Positions 7,118 through 16,160 of a stretch of DNA of 41,446 bases are shown piece after piece (the stretch's first letter is position 1; each line of letters begins with the position of its first letter). The stretch comes from an uncultured Granulicatella sp. (GTDB taxonomy: Bacteria; Bacillota; Bacilli; Lactobacillales; Aerococcaceae). Position numbers and translations under genes: made by a program. The stretch lies in assembly GCA_934193545.1 (NCBI GenBank), contig CAKPVL010000010.1, positions 1 through 41,446 on the forward strand. Reading direction: 5' to 3'. A model generated the notes under the pieces. That model made no database searches, was not told the DNA's origin, and worked only from the letters and a program-made list of their open reading frames with translations.

Positions 7118-8839
7118 TTAGAAGAATAAGCTATTATTCTTTTCTGCTTGGTAGTTTTGACGGACACGGTTACCAGCACCTGGTTCCACTTGTTCTAACG
7201 CTGACTCAATAATTTGTAATGACTCATCGTATTTGAATGTGTGGTTGAATTGGTCAAGTGCACGACCAATTGCTGTTTCGATTTCAGGATGTGATAAACG
7301 GTAACGGTTCGCATGTTGAATCATGTACTCTGTTAATTGTGCATTATCAACAATTTGTTCTGTGAAGATATCTAATTTTTCAACATCTTCTTCGATCACG
7401 TTGTTCGCCGCGTTAATTTCTGTCATATCTAATTTCACACGGTTCATCTTTTGCCATAATTGTTCAATACGGTTACTTGTTGCAAAGAACAATTCTAAGT
7501 ACTCTTTTGGAAGACCTGGTAAGTGGTATTTCTCAATCGTACGTTTCATATTACGTAAGTCTAATTCGAAGACATCTAATCCGTCACGAATTGCTTTTTC
7601 TTGGCTACGTAAATCAGATAATGTGTTGACTAAATCAGTTTGATCTTCATCAATGCTGTTTAATTTATCAAGAACGAGTTCGTAATGTTCTTTCACTACT
7701 GAGTAAGGCACTTGATGGTTTTCCATCGCCTTGCTGTAGTATTGAACGGCTTCTTGTTCTTTTTCTAATTGTTCCGCAAATTCTTGTACACGAACGAATT
7801 CGTTATTTGACAAGATATAGTTTTGAGAAACACGGTCAACCTCGATATTCACATAACGGTTACTTTGTAATACTTGGTTCAAGCGTTTTTCAACTTGTGC
7901 TTTATTGCGGTATACAAATTCACGAGCTTCGATTTCAGCTTCCATCACATCATAAAGTTGGTCAATTTCACGAGCCACTTTATCTAATTGTTGACGAGCT
8001 TCTTCTAATTCTGTAGCAGCGATATGTCCGCGTGCCACTTCGATTGTTTTTTCAATCTTTTCAATTTCTTCAGGAATTGAAATTTTAGAGAATTGGTAAT
8101 GCTCTTCGACCATGCGAGCATATCCTTGTTTCAAGTCTTCTACTTGTTCGTTGTACTCAGTTTCGATTTCTTTTAGTAATTGAGGAACTTGTTCAACGAT
8201 TGACTCAAATTCTTTCATTTCGTTTTCGATACGTCCAAGTACTTCTTTGGCTTCTAAGTGGTCGCCTTCGTTTGTTAATGTATTAAATTTCGCGAAGTCT
8301 AATTCTAAATAAGCTAAACGTTTTTCTAACGTTTCTAGTGCTTCGCCGAATGAGAAACTATGTGCTAATAAGTCTTTGCGCATTGAAGCATAGCGTTCTT
8401 GTAATAAGTCTAGCTGTGCGCGGTTTTGTTTTTCACTATCCAATAATTTTTGTAATGCTGAGTAAATTTTATCCACTTCAGCTTTTGTTTCTTCAATCAA
8501 GTTTTCAGCTTGTTGTGTCACTTGGTTTCCTTTGATGAAGTTTAATTTTTGGATATATTGTTCTGCACTTACTAATGCAGCTTCGATTTCAGGGAATCGG
8601 AATCGTGTGATTGTTTGCCATGTTGCTTGCCATGTTTCGTACGTTCTCTTTGTTTGCCCTGTTAAATTCAAGTTTTTCAAAGTATAGAACGTGTCCGCAA
8701 TCGGCACTGCCATTAACTTATCCTTTTTCTCTGATAATTCTTCAATTACTTTAGTTTGTTTCTTTGTCATGAATATTGCTGTTGCATAACCTGCGGCACC
8801 CAGTACCACAATCAGCAATAGAAAGATTACAAATCCCAT
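7118..8839 (-). CDS. ezrA: septation ring formation regulator EzrA
   Basis: A membrane-anchored spectrin-like protein that restricts FtsZ ring placement and links division to cell wall synthesis. The 573-residue length is normal. One N-terminal transmembrane helix (about 3-24, GFVIFLLLIVVLGAAGYATAIF) is followed by an almost uninterrupted, Glu/Lys-rich coiled coil to the C-terminus, with no other domain. Typical conserved segments include LNLTGQTKRTYETW near residue 55 and the YRLSHPEIE-type segment near 515. GGAGG lies 7 bases before the ATG. It is transcribed alone from a TTGCTA/TATACT promoter and closed by a strong hairpin. Confidence 0.96.
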   Translation of the reverse strand: MGFVIFLLLIVVLGAAGYATAIFMTKKQTKVIEELSEKKDKLMAVPIADTFYTLKNLNLTGQTKRTYETWQATWQTITRFRFPEIEAALVSAEQYIQKLNFIKGNQVTQQAENLIEETKAEVDKIYSALQKLLDSEKQNRAQLDLLQERYASMRKDLLAHSFSFGEALETLEKRLAYLELDFAKFNTLTNEGDHLEAKEVLGRIENEMKEFESIVEQVPQLLKEIETEYNEQVEDLKQGYARMVEEHYQFSKISIPEEIEKIEKTIEVARGHIAATELEEARQQLDKVAREIDQLYDVMEAEIEAREFVYRNKAQVEKRLNQVLQSNRYVNIEVDRVSQNYILSNNEFVRVQEFAEQLEKEQEAVQYYSKAMENHQVPYSVVKEHYELVLDKLNSIDEDQTDLVNTLSDLRSQEKAIRDGLDVFELDLRNMKRTIEKYHLPGLPKEYLELFFATSNRIEQLWQKMNRVKLDMTEINAANNVIEEDVEKLDIFTEQIVDNAQLTEYMIQHANRYRLSHPEIETAIGRALDQFNHTFKYDESLQIIESALEQVEPGAGNRVRQNYQAEKNNSLFF

Positions 8840-8892
8840 GCTATAGCCTCCAAATATATATATTTACAGTTTTCACACATAATATCATTAGT

Positions 8893-8922
8893 AGTATAGC
8901 ACGTTTTATAGCGATTTAGCAA
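8893..8922 (-). promoter_or_regulatory. ezrA promoter
   Basis: Minus-strand -35 TTGCTA (8917-8922), 18-base spacer, -10 TATACT (8893-8898). Confidence 0.65.
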
Positions 8923-8991
8923 AAAACTTCAAGGGTTTACGTTAATTTTTTGTTACTAGTACTTTGCATTTGTAATTTTCTGAAATCAAAA

Positions 8992-9019
8992 GAAAAAGGA
9001 GAACGGAAATCCGTTCTCC
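8992..9019 (-). terminator. pepV terminator
   Basis: Perfect minus-strand stem GGAGAACGGA with TCCGTTCTCC (2-nt centre), followed by TTTTTCTTTTG. Confidence 0.85.
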
Positions 9020-9032
9020 TAATCACTTACGC

Positions 9033-10442
9033 TTATTTAATTAATTCGTAAATCGCTTCTGCGTATATTGCAGCTGAGCGGAATAAATCTTCTAATGCGA
9101 AGAATTCATTTGCTTGGTGCATTGTATCGATTGAGTCTGGGAATAGCGCACCATACGCTACACCACGTTCAAAGATACGTCCGTATGTTCCACCACCGAT
9201 TGATTGTTCGTGAGCTGGTAATCCTGTTTGACGGTGATATACGTCTAACAATGTTGATACCAATTTATCTTCTGGTGATACATAGTGAGGCACTTGAGCT
9301 TTACCGTGAGCTACAGTGAAGCCATATCCTGAAGCTACTACTTCTGTCTTAATTTCAAGGCCTTCAGCAGTAACGCCTAATGGATAACGGAAGTTTACTA
9401 CTGCTACCCCACCTAATTCAGGTGTGTAAGTGAAGATTCCGGCATTAGCTGTCAATGGTCCCATCACTTCATGGTTGAAATCAACTTTCAAGTTTTTACC
9501 ATCAGTATCTTCATGTAATACTTCAGCAGCAAATGCTAAGTATTTCTTCGCGTTGCCTTTGAAGTTGAATTGGTTTAAGAATTTAGCCAAGTGAGTTCCA
9601 GCATTGATTCCTTTATCTGGAGTAGATCCGTGTGCTGATTTACCAACAACATCTAAGATAACTTTGCCGTCTAATACTTGAGCACTACCTTCAATAGGAT
9701 TTGCAGCAACATATGCAAAGAAGCGGTCAACTACTTCATCTGCATTTGGAACAACGATTTCCGCATGAGCATCTTGAGGAACCATGTTTTCACGTAACCC
9801 AGCATCGAAGCTTAATAATTGGTAGTCGCCTTCTGCAGCTCCACCAGGAATATCATAGTGTAATGAAAGAATTCCTTTTTCACCATTGATGATTGGGAAT
9901 GTTGCGTCTGGTGAGAAACCAAAGTCTGGCATTTCTTCTGTTTGGAAGTAACGGTCCATACATTTCCAACCTGATTCTTCGTCTGTTCCGATAATGAAAC
10001 GAACACGTTTTGAAACTGGTAATCCTAATTCTTTGATGATTTTTAATGCGTAGTATGCTGCCATACTTGGTCCTTTATCATCGCTTGAACCACGCGCATA
10101 AATACGATCATTAATAATTTGTGGCTCGAATGGATCTGTATCCCATCCAGTCCCTACTGGAACAACGTCCACGTGACCTAAAACTCCAAGAGTTTCTTTA
10201 TAGTCTGGATTTGGTGCAAACTCGATGTGACCTGCTAAGTTTCCAACTTGTTTTGTTGTGAAACCATCACGTTCACCGATTGCTAAGAATGCTTCAAGCG
10301 CTTCTTTAGGTCCAGGACCTACTGGTGCATCCTCTGTCGCTTTAGAATCATCACGCACACTATCGATACGTAATAATGTGAATAAATCTTTTAATAGATC
10401 TTCTTTACGAAGTTCTACTTCTTTTTTCCAATCAATTGTCAT
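9033..10442 (-). CDS. pepV: dipeptidase PepV (M20 family)
   Basis: A cytoplasmic dinuclear zinc dipeptidase that splits dipeptides delivered by peptide uptake. I chose the ATG at 10442 (469 residues, the known PepV length of about 470): GGAG lies 7-8 bases upstream and the protein begins MTIDWKKEVELRKEDLL, the typical start. An ATG 11 codons earlier lacks support. Metal and catalytic residues are visible in GHVDVVP (His90), ARGSSDDKGP (Asp122 bridging), GTDEESGW (Glu155 catalytic, Glu156 ligand) and the C-terminal GGGTYGR / DTMHQANE region. The lid domain between about 190 and 380 is present. It is a monocistronic unit. Confidence 0.95.
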   Translation of the reverse strand: MTIDWKKEVELRKEDLLKDLFTLLRIDSVRDDSKATEDAPVGPGPKEALEAFLAIGERDGFTTKQVGNLAGHIEFAPNPDYKETLGVLGHVDVVPVGTGWDTDPFEPQIINDRIYARGSSDDKGPSMAAYYALKIIKELGLPVSKRVRFIIGTDEESGWKCMDRYFQTEEMPDFGFSPDATFPIINGEKGILSLHYDIPGGAAEGDYQLLSFDAGLRENMVPQDAHAEIVVPNADEVVDRFFAYVAANPIEGSAQVLDGKVILDVVGKSAHGSTPDKGINAGTHLAKFLNQFNFKGNAKKYLAFAAEVLHEDTDGKNLKVDFNHEVMGPLTANAGIFTYTPELGGVAVVNFRYPLGVTAEGLEIKTEVVASGYGFTVAHGKAQVPHYVSPEDKLVSTLLDVYHRQTGLPAHEQSIGGGTYGRIFERGVAYGALFPDSIDTMHQANEFFALEDLFRSAAIYAEAIYELIK

Positions 10443-10535
10443 CCAATCGCTCCAATCTCTATCAAGTAGATTCAATAGTCTTATCTTACCATTTTTACAA
10501 AAGGATGAAAAGCGGTTAAACCCTTTCTATAACAA

Positions 10536-10562
10536 ATAAAAGCCTAGGATTTCTCCTAAGCT
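10536..10562 (-). terminator. terminator of the flippase-rsuA operon
   Basis: Minus-strand AGCTTAGGA pairs with TCCTAGGCT around GAAA, followed by TTTATTTG, just after the rsuA stop codon. Confidence 0.8.
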
Positions 10563-10566
10563 TTCG

Positions 10567-11283
10567 TTATTCATTCATCATTAATGATTCTAATTCTTCT
10601 TCGGTTAAAGGTCTGCTCTCTCCTAACGCGAGGCTCTCATCTAACTTGAGCGGTCCCATCGTGAGACGTTGCAAGTCTACCACAGTTTTTCCGCAGGCTT
10701 TCACCATGCGTTTCACCTGATGGAATTTTCCTTCTTTCAAATGAATCTGAACAATCGAGTCATCCTGCGCCACACTAAGAATATCCAGACACGCTGGCAT
10801 ACACTCCGTTCCATCCGATAACACGATGCCCTTCTCAAAAGCAGCGGCATCTCCCTCTGTCATCACGCCTTCGACTCTTGCTTGATAGATCTTTGTGACG
10901 TGTTTCTTCGGTGAAAGAAGACGGTGTGCCAACTCTCCATCATTTGTCAAAAGCAATAATCCATGCGTATCGATATCCAAACGACCTACTGGAAAGACTC
11001 CTTTTTTAAAATAAAGTGGATCGATTAAATCCAGTACTGTTTTATGAAGATTATCTTCTGTGGCACTGACGACTCCCTTAGGCTTATTCATCATAATATA
11101 GACGAACTCTTCGTATTGAATCTTTTCGCCATCGAATAGAATCTCATCCGTTTCAGGATTCACTTGAACTTTTCCATTGGTTACGACTTTACCATTGACG
11201 GTAATTCGTTTTGCCTTTAATAAAGATTTGACCTCGGAACGAGTTCCAAGGCCACAATCTGCTAAACATTTATCTAATCTCAT
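10567..11283 (-). CDS. rsuA: 16S rRNA pseudouridine synthase, RsuA/RluB family
   Basis: Isomerises a uridine to pseudouridine in rRNA; the RsuA group acts on 16S U516. Residues 1-60 are an S4 RNA-binding domain (MRLDKCLADCGLGTRSEVKSL). The catalytic domain has GRLDIDTHGLLLLTNDGEL at about 101-119, with the catalytic Asp in RLD, and a KEGKFHQVKRM motif near residue 186 typical of the family. The 238-residue length fits. The stop codon of the upstream flippase and this ATG overlap as TAATG, so translation is coupled; GAGGATG serves as ribosome binding site. Distinguishing RsuA from RluB by eye is uncertain. Confidence 0.88.
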   Translation of the reverse strand: MRLDKCLADCGLGTRSEVKSLLKAKRITVNGKVVTNGKVQVNPETDEILFDGEKIQYEEFVYIMMNKPKGVVSATEDNLHKTVLDLIDPLYFKKGVFPVGRLDIDTHGLLLLTNDGELAHRLLSPKKHVTKIYQARVEGVMTEGDAAAFEKGIVLSDGTECMPACLDILSVAQDDSIVQIHLKEGKFHQVKRMVKACGKTVVDLQRLTMGPLKLDESLALGESRPLTEEELESLMMNE

Positions 11284-12953
11284 TATTTCATCCTCAATTT
11301 ACGACGAATACCACCGACGCGAGCGCCAAGCATTTCATCAGCTAATCGATTCTTCAAGGTAATTAGTCCGTAAGTCGCCGCTCCGACAAAACCTACAGCC
11401 GCAACTGCAATTAACGCACGTACTTTACCACCGATTGGCATTACATGTTTAATCGCATATAGAGTCAGTGCTGAAGTGATGGCCATCGCAAGAGATGCAA
11501 GAAGTACTTGCCCGAATTTCTTCAATACGTAATTCAAATCGAAACGAGTAATACGAAGAACGTGACGGCACATATAAAGCGTCGCTACAAAGTATGCTAC
11601 TGAGCTGGCAATTAACGGACCTGCTCCACCAAGGAAGTAAATCATCATTGGTTGCCATAGTAATTTAATAAGCACTGTAAATCCTAATGCTTTAATCGCA
11701 ATGATATGTTGTTCCATTGATTGCAGGATGTAAGTGAATGTTACGAATAATCCTAAGAATACACACATGATACATGAAACCATTAATAAATACGTTCCTG
11801 TTGGGTCTGGCGAATAGAACACGTTATAAATCGGCTCTGAGACAATCGCCATTCCTACAGAAGCTGGAATCATGATGTATGCAAATAATCCAAGGTTGTT
11901 AGCAATGACGCGTTTCACTTCTTCACGGTCATTGACTGAATAATGAGCCGCAAGCAGTGGCAATGCCGCTGTTGAGATACTCATCGCTAGCGAAATTACA
12001 ATCATAATAACCTTATTCGCATTAAATCCAAATAAAGTAATCAGTTCTTTCCCTTCTTCAAACGAGAAGTTCGTAAAGATTGGAACCAGACGTTGGAATG
12101 TTTCTTGGTCAATCAAGCTGATGATTTGGATACTTGAAGTTACTAACACGAAAGGTAGAGCTTCACGCATTACTTCAAAAATAATTTTCCAGAAACTTAG
12201 TGGTCGTTCAGGACGCCCTTCTTCCATTAATTCCATCATACCTTTATGGTCACGGAACATCTTATACGCTAAGTATAAGAACGCGATGACCGCTCCGACA
12301 AAGGCCGCAAATGTAGAATGGGCTACAGCGTTCACGAATCCGCCGTGGATGATACGCATTACAAAATACGTTAATCCTAACATATACAAGATACGGACAA
12401 CTTGTTCCCATAATTGAGATTTCGCAGAAGCCGCCATTTCGTTGTACCCTTGATAGTATCCACGCATTAAGCTAAGCGGTGGAATAATTAATACCGCAGG
12501 CGTAAGCGAACGGATAACCAAAATACTATCCGCAATCTCTTCAGGAGTAGCTCCTTTTGCAAAAAGTGGCGCTGCAAAATACATTCCCGCCGCAAAGACT
12601 ACTCCAAGGAATGTCATAAAGAGCATTGTTCCTTTAAACAGCCTCCAACTCGTCTTATAGTCTCTTCTTGCATGGTTGTCCGCTACGATTTTAGAAATCG
12701 CAACAGGAATCCCTGCCGTTGATATTTGTAATACTAAAGCATAAATATTATAGGCGATAAAATATAGGTAGTTCGCATTATCCCTATCGGCACCCATCCA
12801 CATTCCCCAAGGGATGATATATAGTGCTCCAAGCAATCTTGAGACGATATTCCCGATCGTTAACCAAGATGAACTTTCCAAGAGAATTTGTTGCGAATTT
12901 TTCTGATTTCGAATTTTATCACTCAGGCCTACATATGGCTTTCTTTTAAACAT
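11283..12953 (-). CDS. MurJ-like lipid II flippase / polysaccharide biosynthesis exporter (YtgP type)
   Basis: A multidrug/oligosaccharidyl-lipid/polysaccharide (MOP) superfamily membrane protein with about 14 hydrophobic helices. The close Firmicute relative YtgP (B. subtilis MurJ) flips lipid II for peptidoglycan synthesis. I chose the ATG at 12953 (556 residues). A GGTATAAT extended -10 box lies at 12978-12983, so a transcript from it could not include the ATG at 13025; GAGGA lies about 10 bases before the chosen ATG. The conserved start SSWLTIGNIVSRLLGALYIIPW is present near residues 25-46. The C-terminus is basic. Polysaccharide or teichoic acid export is an alternative function. Coupled to rsuA through TAATG. 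Confidence 0.88.
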   Translation of the reverse strand: MFKRKPYVGLSDKIRNQKNSQQILLESSSWLTIGNIVSRLLGALYIIPWGMWMGADRDNANYLYFIAYNIYALVLQISTAGIPVAISKIVADNHARRDYKTSWRLFKGTMLFMTFLGVVFAAGMYFAAPLFAKGATPEEIADSILVIRSLTPAVLIIPPLSLMRGYYQGYNEMAASAKSQLWEQVVRILYMLGLTYFVMRIIHGGFVNAVAHSTFAAFVGAVIAFLYLAYKMFRDHKGMMELMEEGRPERPLSFWKIIFEVMREALPFVLVTSSIQIISLIDQETFQRLVPIFTNFSFEEGKELITLFGFNANKVIMIVISLAMSISTAALPLLAAHYSVNDREEVKRVIANNLGLFAYIMIPASVGMAIVSEPIYNVFYSPDPTGTYLLMVSCIMCVFLGLFVTFTYILQSMEQHIIAIKALGFTVLIKLLWQPMMIYFLGGAGPLIASSVAYFVATLYMCRHVLRITRFDLNYVLKKFGQVLLASLAMAITSALTLYAIKHVMPIGGKVRALIAVAAVGFVGAATYGLITLKNRLADEMLGARVGGIRRKLRMK

Positions 12954-12977
12954 ATATTGAAAAATCCTCTTTCTTAA

Positions 12978-12986
12978 ATTATACCA
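12978..12986 (-). promoter_or_regulatory. extended -10 promoter of the flippase-rsuA operon
   Basis: Minus-strand TGGTATAAT (TGn plus TATAAT at 12978-12983) with no good -35 box. Predicted start about 12 bases before the GAGGA ribosome binding site. Confidence 0.6.
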
Positions 12987-13061
12987 ACCATAAGAGTACA
13001 TTATTTTAATGTAAAATGCTAGCAATCTTATGAAACCTTAAGCAGTTAGTAAACTTTGCAT

Positions 13062-13092
13062 AAAAAAAGAACCGAACTGAAGCGCTCGATTC
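13062..13092 (-). terminator. recA terminator
   Basis: Minus-strand GAATCGA pairs with TTGG-type complement (TTCGGTTC, one G-U pair), followed by seven T. Confidence 0.75.
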
Positions 13093-13102
13093 TTTTCGTT
13101 GA

Positions 13103-14149
13103 TTAGTCTAATAAACTTGTTTGACCTTCTTCTTCCACTTCGACAGGAGCTGCTACTCCAATGCCATAGTGAGCACGAACTTTTTGGTTCAAGTCGGCAA
13201 CGACTTCTGGATGGTCTGCCAAGTATGCTTTAGCATTTTCACGACCTTGACCAATCTTCTCGTCGTTATAAGCGTACCATGCCCCACTCTTCTTCACGAA
13301 GTCGAGGTCTGCTGCCATGTCGAGTAATTCCCCAAGTTGAGAAATCCCTTCTCCGTACATAATATCCACAACAGCTGTTTTAAATGGTGGAGCCACTTTA
13401 TTTTTAACAACTTTGATTTTAGTTTGGTTCCCTAAAATTTCAGTACCTTGTTTGATTTGGTCTGCACGACGTACTTCTAAACGAACAGTCGCATAGAATT
13501 TCAACGCACGTCCACCAGGTGTTGTTTCAGGGTTCCCAAACATAACGCCCACTTTTTCACGGATTTGGTTGATAAAGATTGCGATTGTTTTTGTTTTATT
13601 AATTGAACCTGATAATTTACGTAATGCTTGAGACATTAAACGAGCTTGAAGACCTACGTGTGATTGCCCCATGTCGCCATCGATTTCGGCACGTGGAACT
13701 AACGCAGCAACTGAGTCGACAATAACGATGTCAACGGCTCCAGATGATACTAAAGCATCTGCAATTCCTAATCCTTGTTCCCCTGTATCTGGTTGAGATA
13801 ATAATAATTCATCAATGTTTACGCCTAAAGCTTTTGCGTATTCTGGATCTAGAGCGTGTTCAGCATCGATAAACGCTGCTACTCCACCACGTTTTTGAAC
13901 TTCCGCAACAGCATGTAATGCAACAGTTGTTTTACCTGAAGATTCTGGTCCGTATACTTCGATGATACGTCCACGTGGGAATCCACCTACGCCTAATGCG
14001 ATGTCTAATGCTAGAGAACCTGAAGATACTGTTTGAATTTGTGTATCTACTTTTTCTCCTAATTTCATTACGGCACCTTTACCGTAGCTCTTTTCAATTT
14101 TCTTTAGCGCATCTTCCAATGCTCTTTGACGATTTTCATTTTCTGCCAT
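13103..14149 (-). CDS. recA: recombinase RecA
   Basis: ATP-dependent strand exchange protein. It drives homologous recombination, co-activates LexA self-cleavage in the SOS response, and handles incoming single strands in transformation. The 348 residues have Walker A GPESSGKT at 67-74, the [19 protein letters not shown] region with Walker B near 140, the DNA-binding loop L1/L2 region containing [20 protein letters not shown], and an acidic C-terminus ([12 protein letters not shown]). GGAGG lies 8 bases before the ATG. It follows cinA, as in streptococci and bacilli, but has its own SOS-box promoter between the two genes. Confidence 0.99.
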   Translation of the reverse strand: MAENENRQRALEDALKKIEKSYGKGAVMKLGEKVDTQIQTVSSGSLALDIALGVGGFPRGRIIEVYGPESSGKTTVALHAVAEVQKRGGVAAFIDAEHALDPEYAKALGVNIDELLLSQPDTGEQGLGIADALVSSGAVDIVIVDSVAALVPRAEIDGDMGQSHVGLQARLMSQALRKLSGSINKTKTIAIFINQIREKVGVMFGNPETTPGGRALKFYATVRLEVRRADQIKQGTEILGNQTKIKVVKNKVAPPFKTAVVDIMYGEGISQLGELLDMAADLDFVKKSGAWYAYNDEKIGQGRENAKAYLADHPEVVADLNQKVRAHYGIGVAAPVEVEEEGQTSLLD

Positions 14150-14183
14150 GTTTTAATTCCTCCACGAATTTTAAGTCAAACAT

Positions 14184-14213
14184 ATTGTACACTATGTTCT
14201 ATTCCATGCGCAA
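14184..14213 (-). promoter_or_regulatory. recA promoter
   Basis: Minus-strand -35 TTGCGC (14208-14213), 18-base spacer, -10 TACAAT (14184-14189). Confidence 0.65.
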
Positions 14214-14221
14214 GTAATACG

Positions 14222-14235
14222 CGAACATTTGTTCT
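14222..14235 (-). promoter_or_regulatory. SOS (LexA/DinR) box upstream of recA
   Basis: AGAACAAATGTTCG on the minus strand has the perfect GAAC-N4-GTTC dyad of the Gram-positive LexA operator (consensus CGAACNNNNGTTCG). It sits 8 bases upstream of the -35 hexamer and touches the cinA stop codon. Confidence 0.85.
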
Positions 14236-15488
14236 TATTTTGTTCGAACTTGTTTTAATAAATATTTTCTAAGTAAATTCCAACCATGTTGTACCGCGAA
14301 TTCACGGTTGTCGTTACGAGTACGTGCAAGATGCAATTCAAGAACTTCGACGTCTGTTTGAGAAGCTAATGCGACGAAAATCGTTCCGACTTCTTTTCCT
14401 TCCATTTCACTTGGTCCAGCGACTCCTGTAAATGAAATTCCCAAATCGCTTTGATAATGGAGTCTTGCTTGTTCGGCCATCGCTTTAGCACATTCTGCAC
14501 TGACCATTCCAAATTGATCGAGCAAAGTGCTGTCGATTCCTAGTTGCGTTTCTTTCGCTTCTCGTTGATAAGCGACTGTTCCTCCTTGGAAATAGGCGGA
14601 GCTTCCTTCGAACGCCACGACACTTGCTGCAAACAGTCCTCCTGTTAAACTTTCAGCAGAGGCAATTGTGAGTCCTGATTCTTTTAATAACTCAACAGTC
14701 ACTTCTTGCAATGAATTGTGGTCGCCGTATCCATAGAAGAATTCTCCAACTTGCGATTGGATCAGTAGTTCCATACCATCAAGAAGCTCTGTACATTCTT
14801 CTTCCGTTTCTCCATTGGCTGTCAATCGAAGCATCACTTCGAATTTACCGGCATATGGTGCAATCGTTGGATTTGTTTGTCCCTCGATTAAATCTTCTAG
14901 GATGGTCACTAAGCGTGATTCCCCAATTCCAAAGAAACGTAAGTAACGAGATTCGAATAAATCCACTTTGCCCACTTTCTTACGTAAGAAAGGCAACACT
15001 TCTTTTTGCATCATCATTTTTAATTCATTTGGTGGTCCAGGTAGAACAATGAATTGACGGCCATCTTTTTCAAAACCACAACCAACTGCAAGTCCATTAT
15101 GATTTTTAAAAACAGTACCGCCCTCAAAAGCTAGTGCCTGTCTACGATTATTTTCACTCATGTCGCGATGAGAACGCACGTGAAAATCGATTACTTTTTG
15201 AAGAGCTGCCTCATCTTCGACAAGTGGCACATCTAAAAATCGCGCCAGTACTTGTTTAGTGATATCATCCGTTGTCGGTCCAAGACCTCCAGATAAAATA
15301 ATCAATTCACTTCTTGAAGCAGCTAATTCAATCGCTTCATACATTCTTTCTTCATTATCACCAACCACTTGTTGATAGTAAGTTGGAATCGAGTTTTTAG
15401 CTAATTCTTGGGCAAGGTAAGCACTATTCGTGTTCACAATTTGCCCCATTAGTAACTCTGTACCAACTGCAATGATTTCTGCATTCAT
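14235..15488 (-). CDS. cinA: competence/damage-inducible protein CinA
   Basis: A two-domain enzyme. The N-terminal half (about 1-170) is a molybdopterin-binding-like (MoCF/COG1058) domain with MNAEIIAVGTELLMGQIVNTN and LSGGLGPTTDDITK, acting as ADP-ribose pyrophosphatase in studied homologues. The C-terminal half (about 250-417) is the PncC-like NMN deamidase domain with ESLTGGLFAASVV and YFQGGTVAY. In streptococci it is induced in competence and bridges to RecA. The 417-residue length is normal. AAGGAAGG lies about 8 bases before the ATG. The pgsA terminator ends only about 30 bases before the ribosome binding site, leaving little room for a separate promoter; none is clear. Confidence 0.95.
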   Translation of the reverse strand: MNAEIIAVGTELLMGQIVNTNSAYLAQELAKNSIPTYYQQVVGDNEERMYEAIELAASRSELIILSGGLGPTTDDITKQVLARFLDVPLVEDEAALQKVIDFHVRSHRDMSENNRRQALAFEGGTVFKNHNGLAVGCGFEKDGRQFIVLPGPPNELKMMMQKEVLPFLRKKVGKVDLFESRYLRFFGIGESRLVTILEDLIEGQTNPTIAPYAGKFEVMLRLTANGETEEECTELLDGMELLIQSQVGEFFYGYGDHNSLQEVTVELLKESGLTIASAESLTGGLFAASVVAFEGSSAYFQGGTVAYQREAKETQLGIDSTLLDQFGMVSAECAKAMAEQARLHYQSDLGISFTGVAGPSEMEGKEVGTIFVALASQTDVEVLELHLARTRNDNREFAVQHGWNLLRKYLLKQVRTK

Positions 15489-15518
15489 AATTTCGCCTTC
15501 CTTAACACTCTTTTGTAA

Positions 15519-15550
15519 AAATAAAAGCCCAAAACAACTGTTTCAGGCTT
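15519..15550 (-). terminator. rodZ-pgsA terminator
   Basis: Minus-strand AAGCCTGAAACA pairs with TGTTTTGGGCTT (G-U pairs included), followed by TTATTTTTAC. It lies between pgsA and cinA. Confidence 0.75.
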
Positions 15551-15556
15551 CGTTTG

Positions 15557-16150
15557 TTATTCTGTTTTAGTAAATGAATCCGCAAATACATGTCGATTCT
15601 TTACAAAATAATCCAAACCTGAATAGATTGTAAATACTAAACAACTATAAAGTAAGATTTGTCCGATTGGAATTCCAATGGCCTTAAAGAACAAATCATC
15701 TGTTAATAGGAAAATAATCGCCAACATTTGAGTAGCGGTTTTTACTTTACCTGGCCAAGCAGCTGCCATGACTTCGCCATCTGTCACCAGTAATAGTCTA
15801 AGCCCTGTTACTGCTAATTCTCGACAAACAATGATACTCACAACCCAAGCAGGAGCTAAGTTAAATGACACGAGCATAATGAATGCGGTCATCACTAGCA
15901 TTTTATCTGCTAAAGGATCAGCGAACTTCCCAAAGTTTGTCACTAATTTGTATTTGCGTGCTAAATATCCATCAAGATAATCTGTAAAACTAGCTACTGC
16001 GAAAATAATCATCGCCAAGAAGTGAACTACACTGATTTGAGAGCCTACAAGACTCATCACACCGAGCGCTTCACTTGGCAAACACATGAGGATGATAAAC
16101 ACCGGAATCATGAAAATTCGCAATACGGTTAATTTATTCGGTAAATTCAT
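15557..16150 (-). CDS. pgsA: phosphatidylglycerophosphate synthase
   Basis: Makes phosphatidylglycerol phosphate from CDP-diacylglycerol and glycerol-3-phosphate, at the membrane. The 197-residue protein has several hydrophobic helices and the CDP-alcohol phosphotransferase signature DG-x2-AR-x8-G-x3-D-x3-D, seen at about residues 58-80 as DYLDGYLARKYKLVTNFG followed by KFADPLADK. The N-terminus MNLPNKLTVLRIFMIP is the family standard. GGAG precedes the ATG, overlapping the end of rodZ; only 10 bases separate the genes. The order rodZ-pgsA-cinA-recA is the conserved Firmicute arrangement. Confidence 0.96.
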   Translation of the reverse strand: MNLPNKLTVLRIFMIPVFIILMCLPSEALGVMSLVGSQISVVHFLAMIIFAVASFTDYLDGYLARKYKLVTNFGKFADPLADKMLVMTAFIMLVSFNLAPAWVVSIIVCRELAVTGLRLLLVTDGEVMAAAWPGKVKTATQMLAIIFLLTDDLFFKAIGIPIGQILLYSCLVFTIYSGLDYFVKNRHVFADSFTKTE

Positions 16151-16160
16151 CGCAATTCTC

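Noticed and set aside
14711..15052. 113-codon plus-strand ORF inside cinA
   Set aside because: Antisense shadow of conserved CinA codons; no promoter, ribosome binding site or domain.
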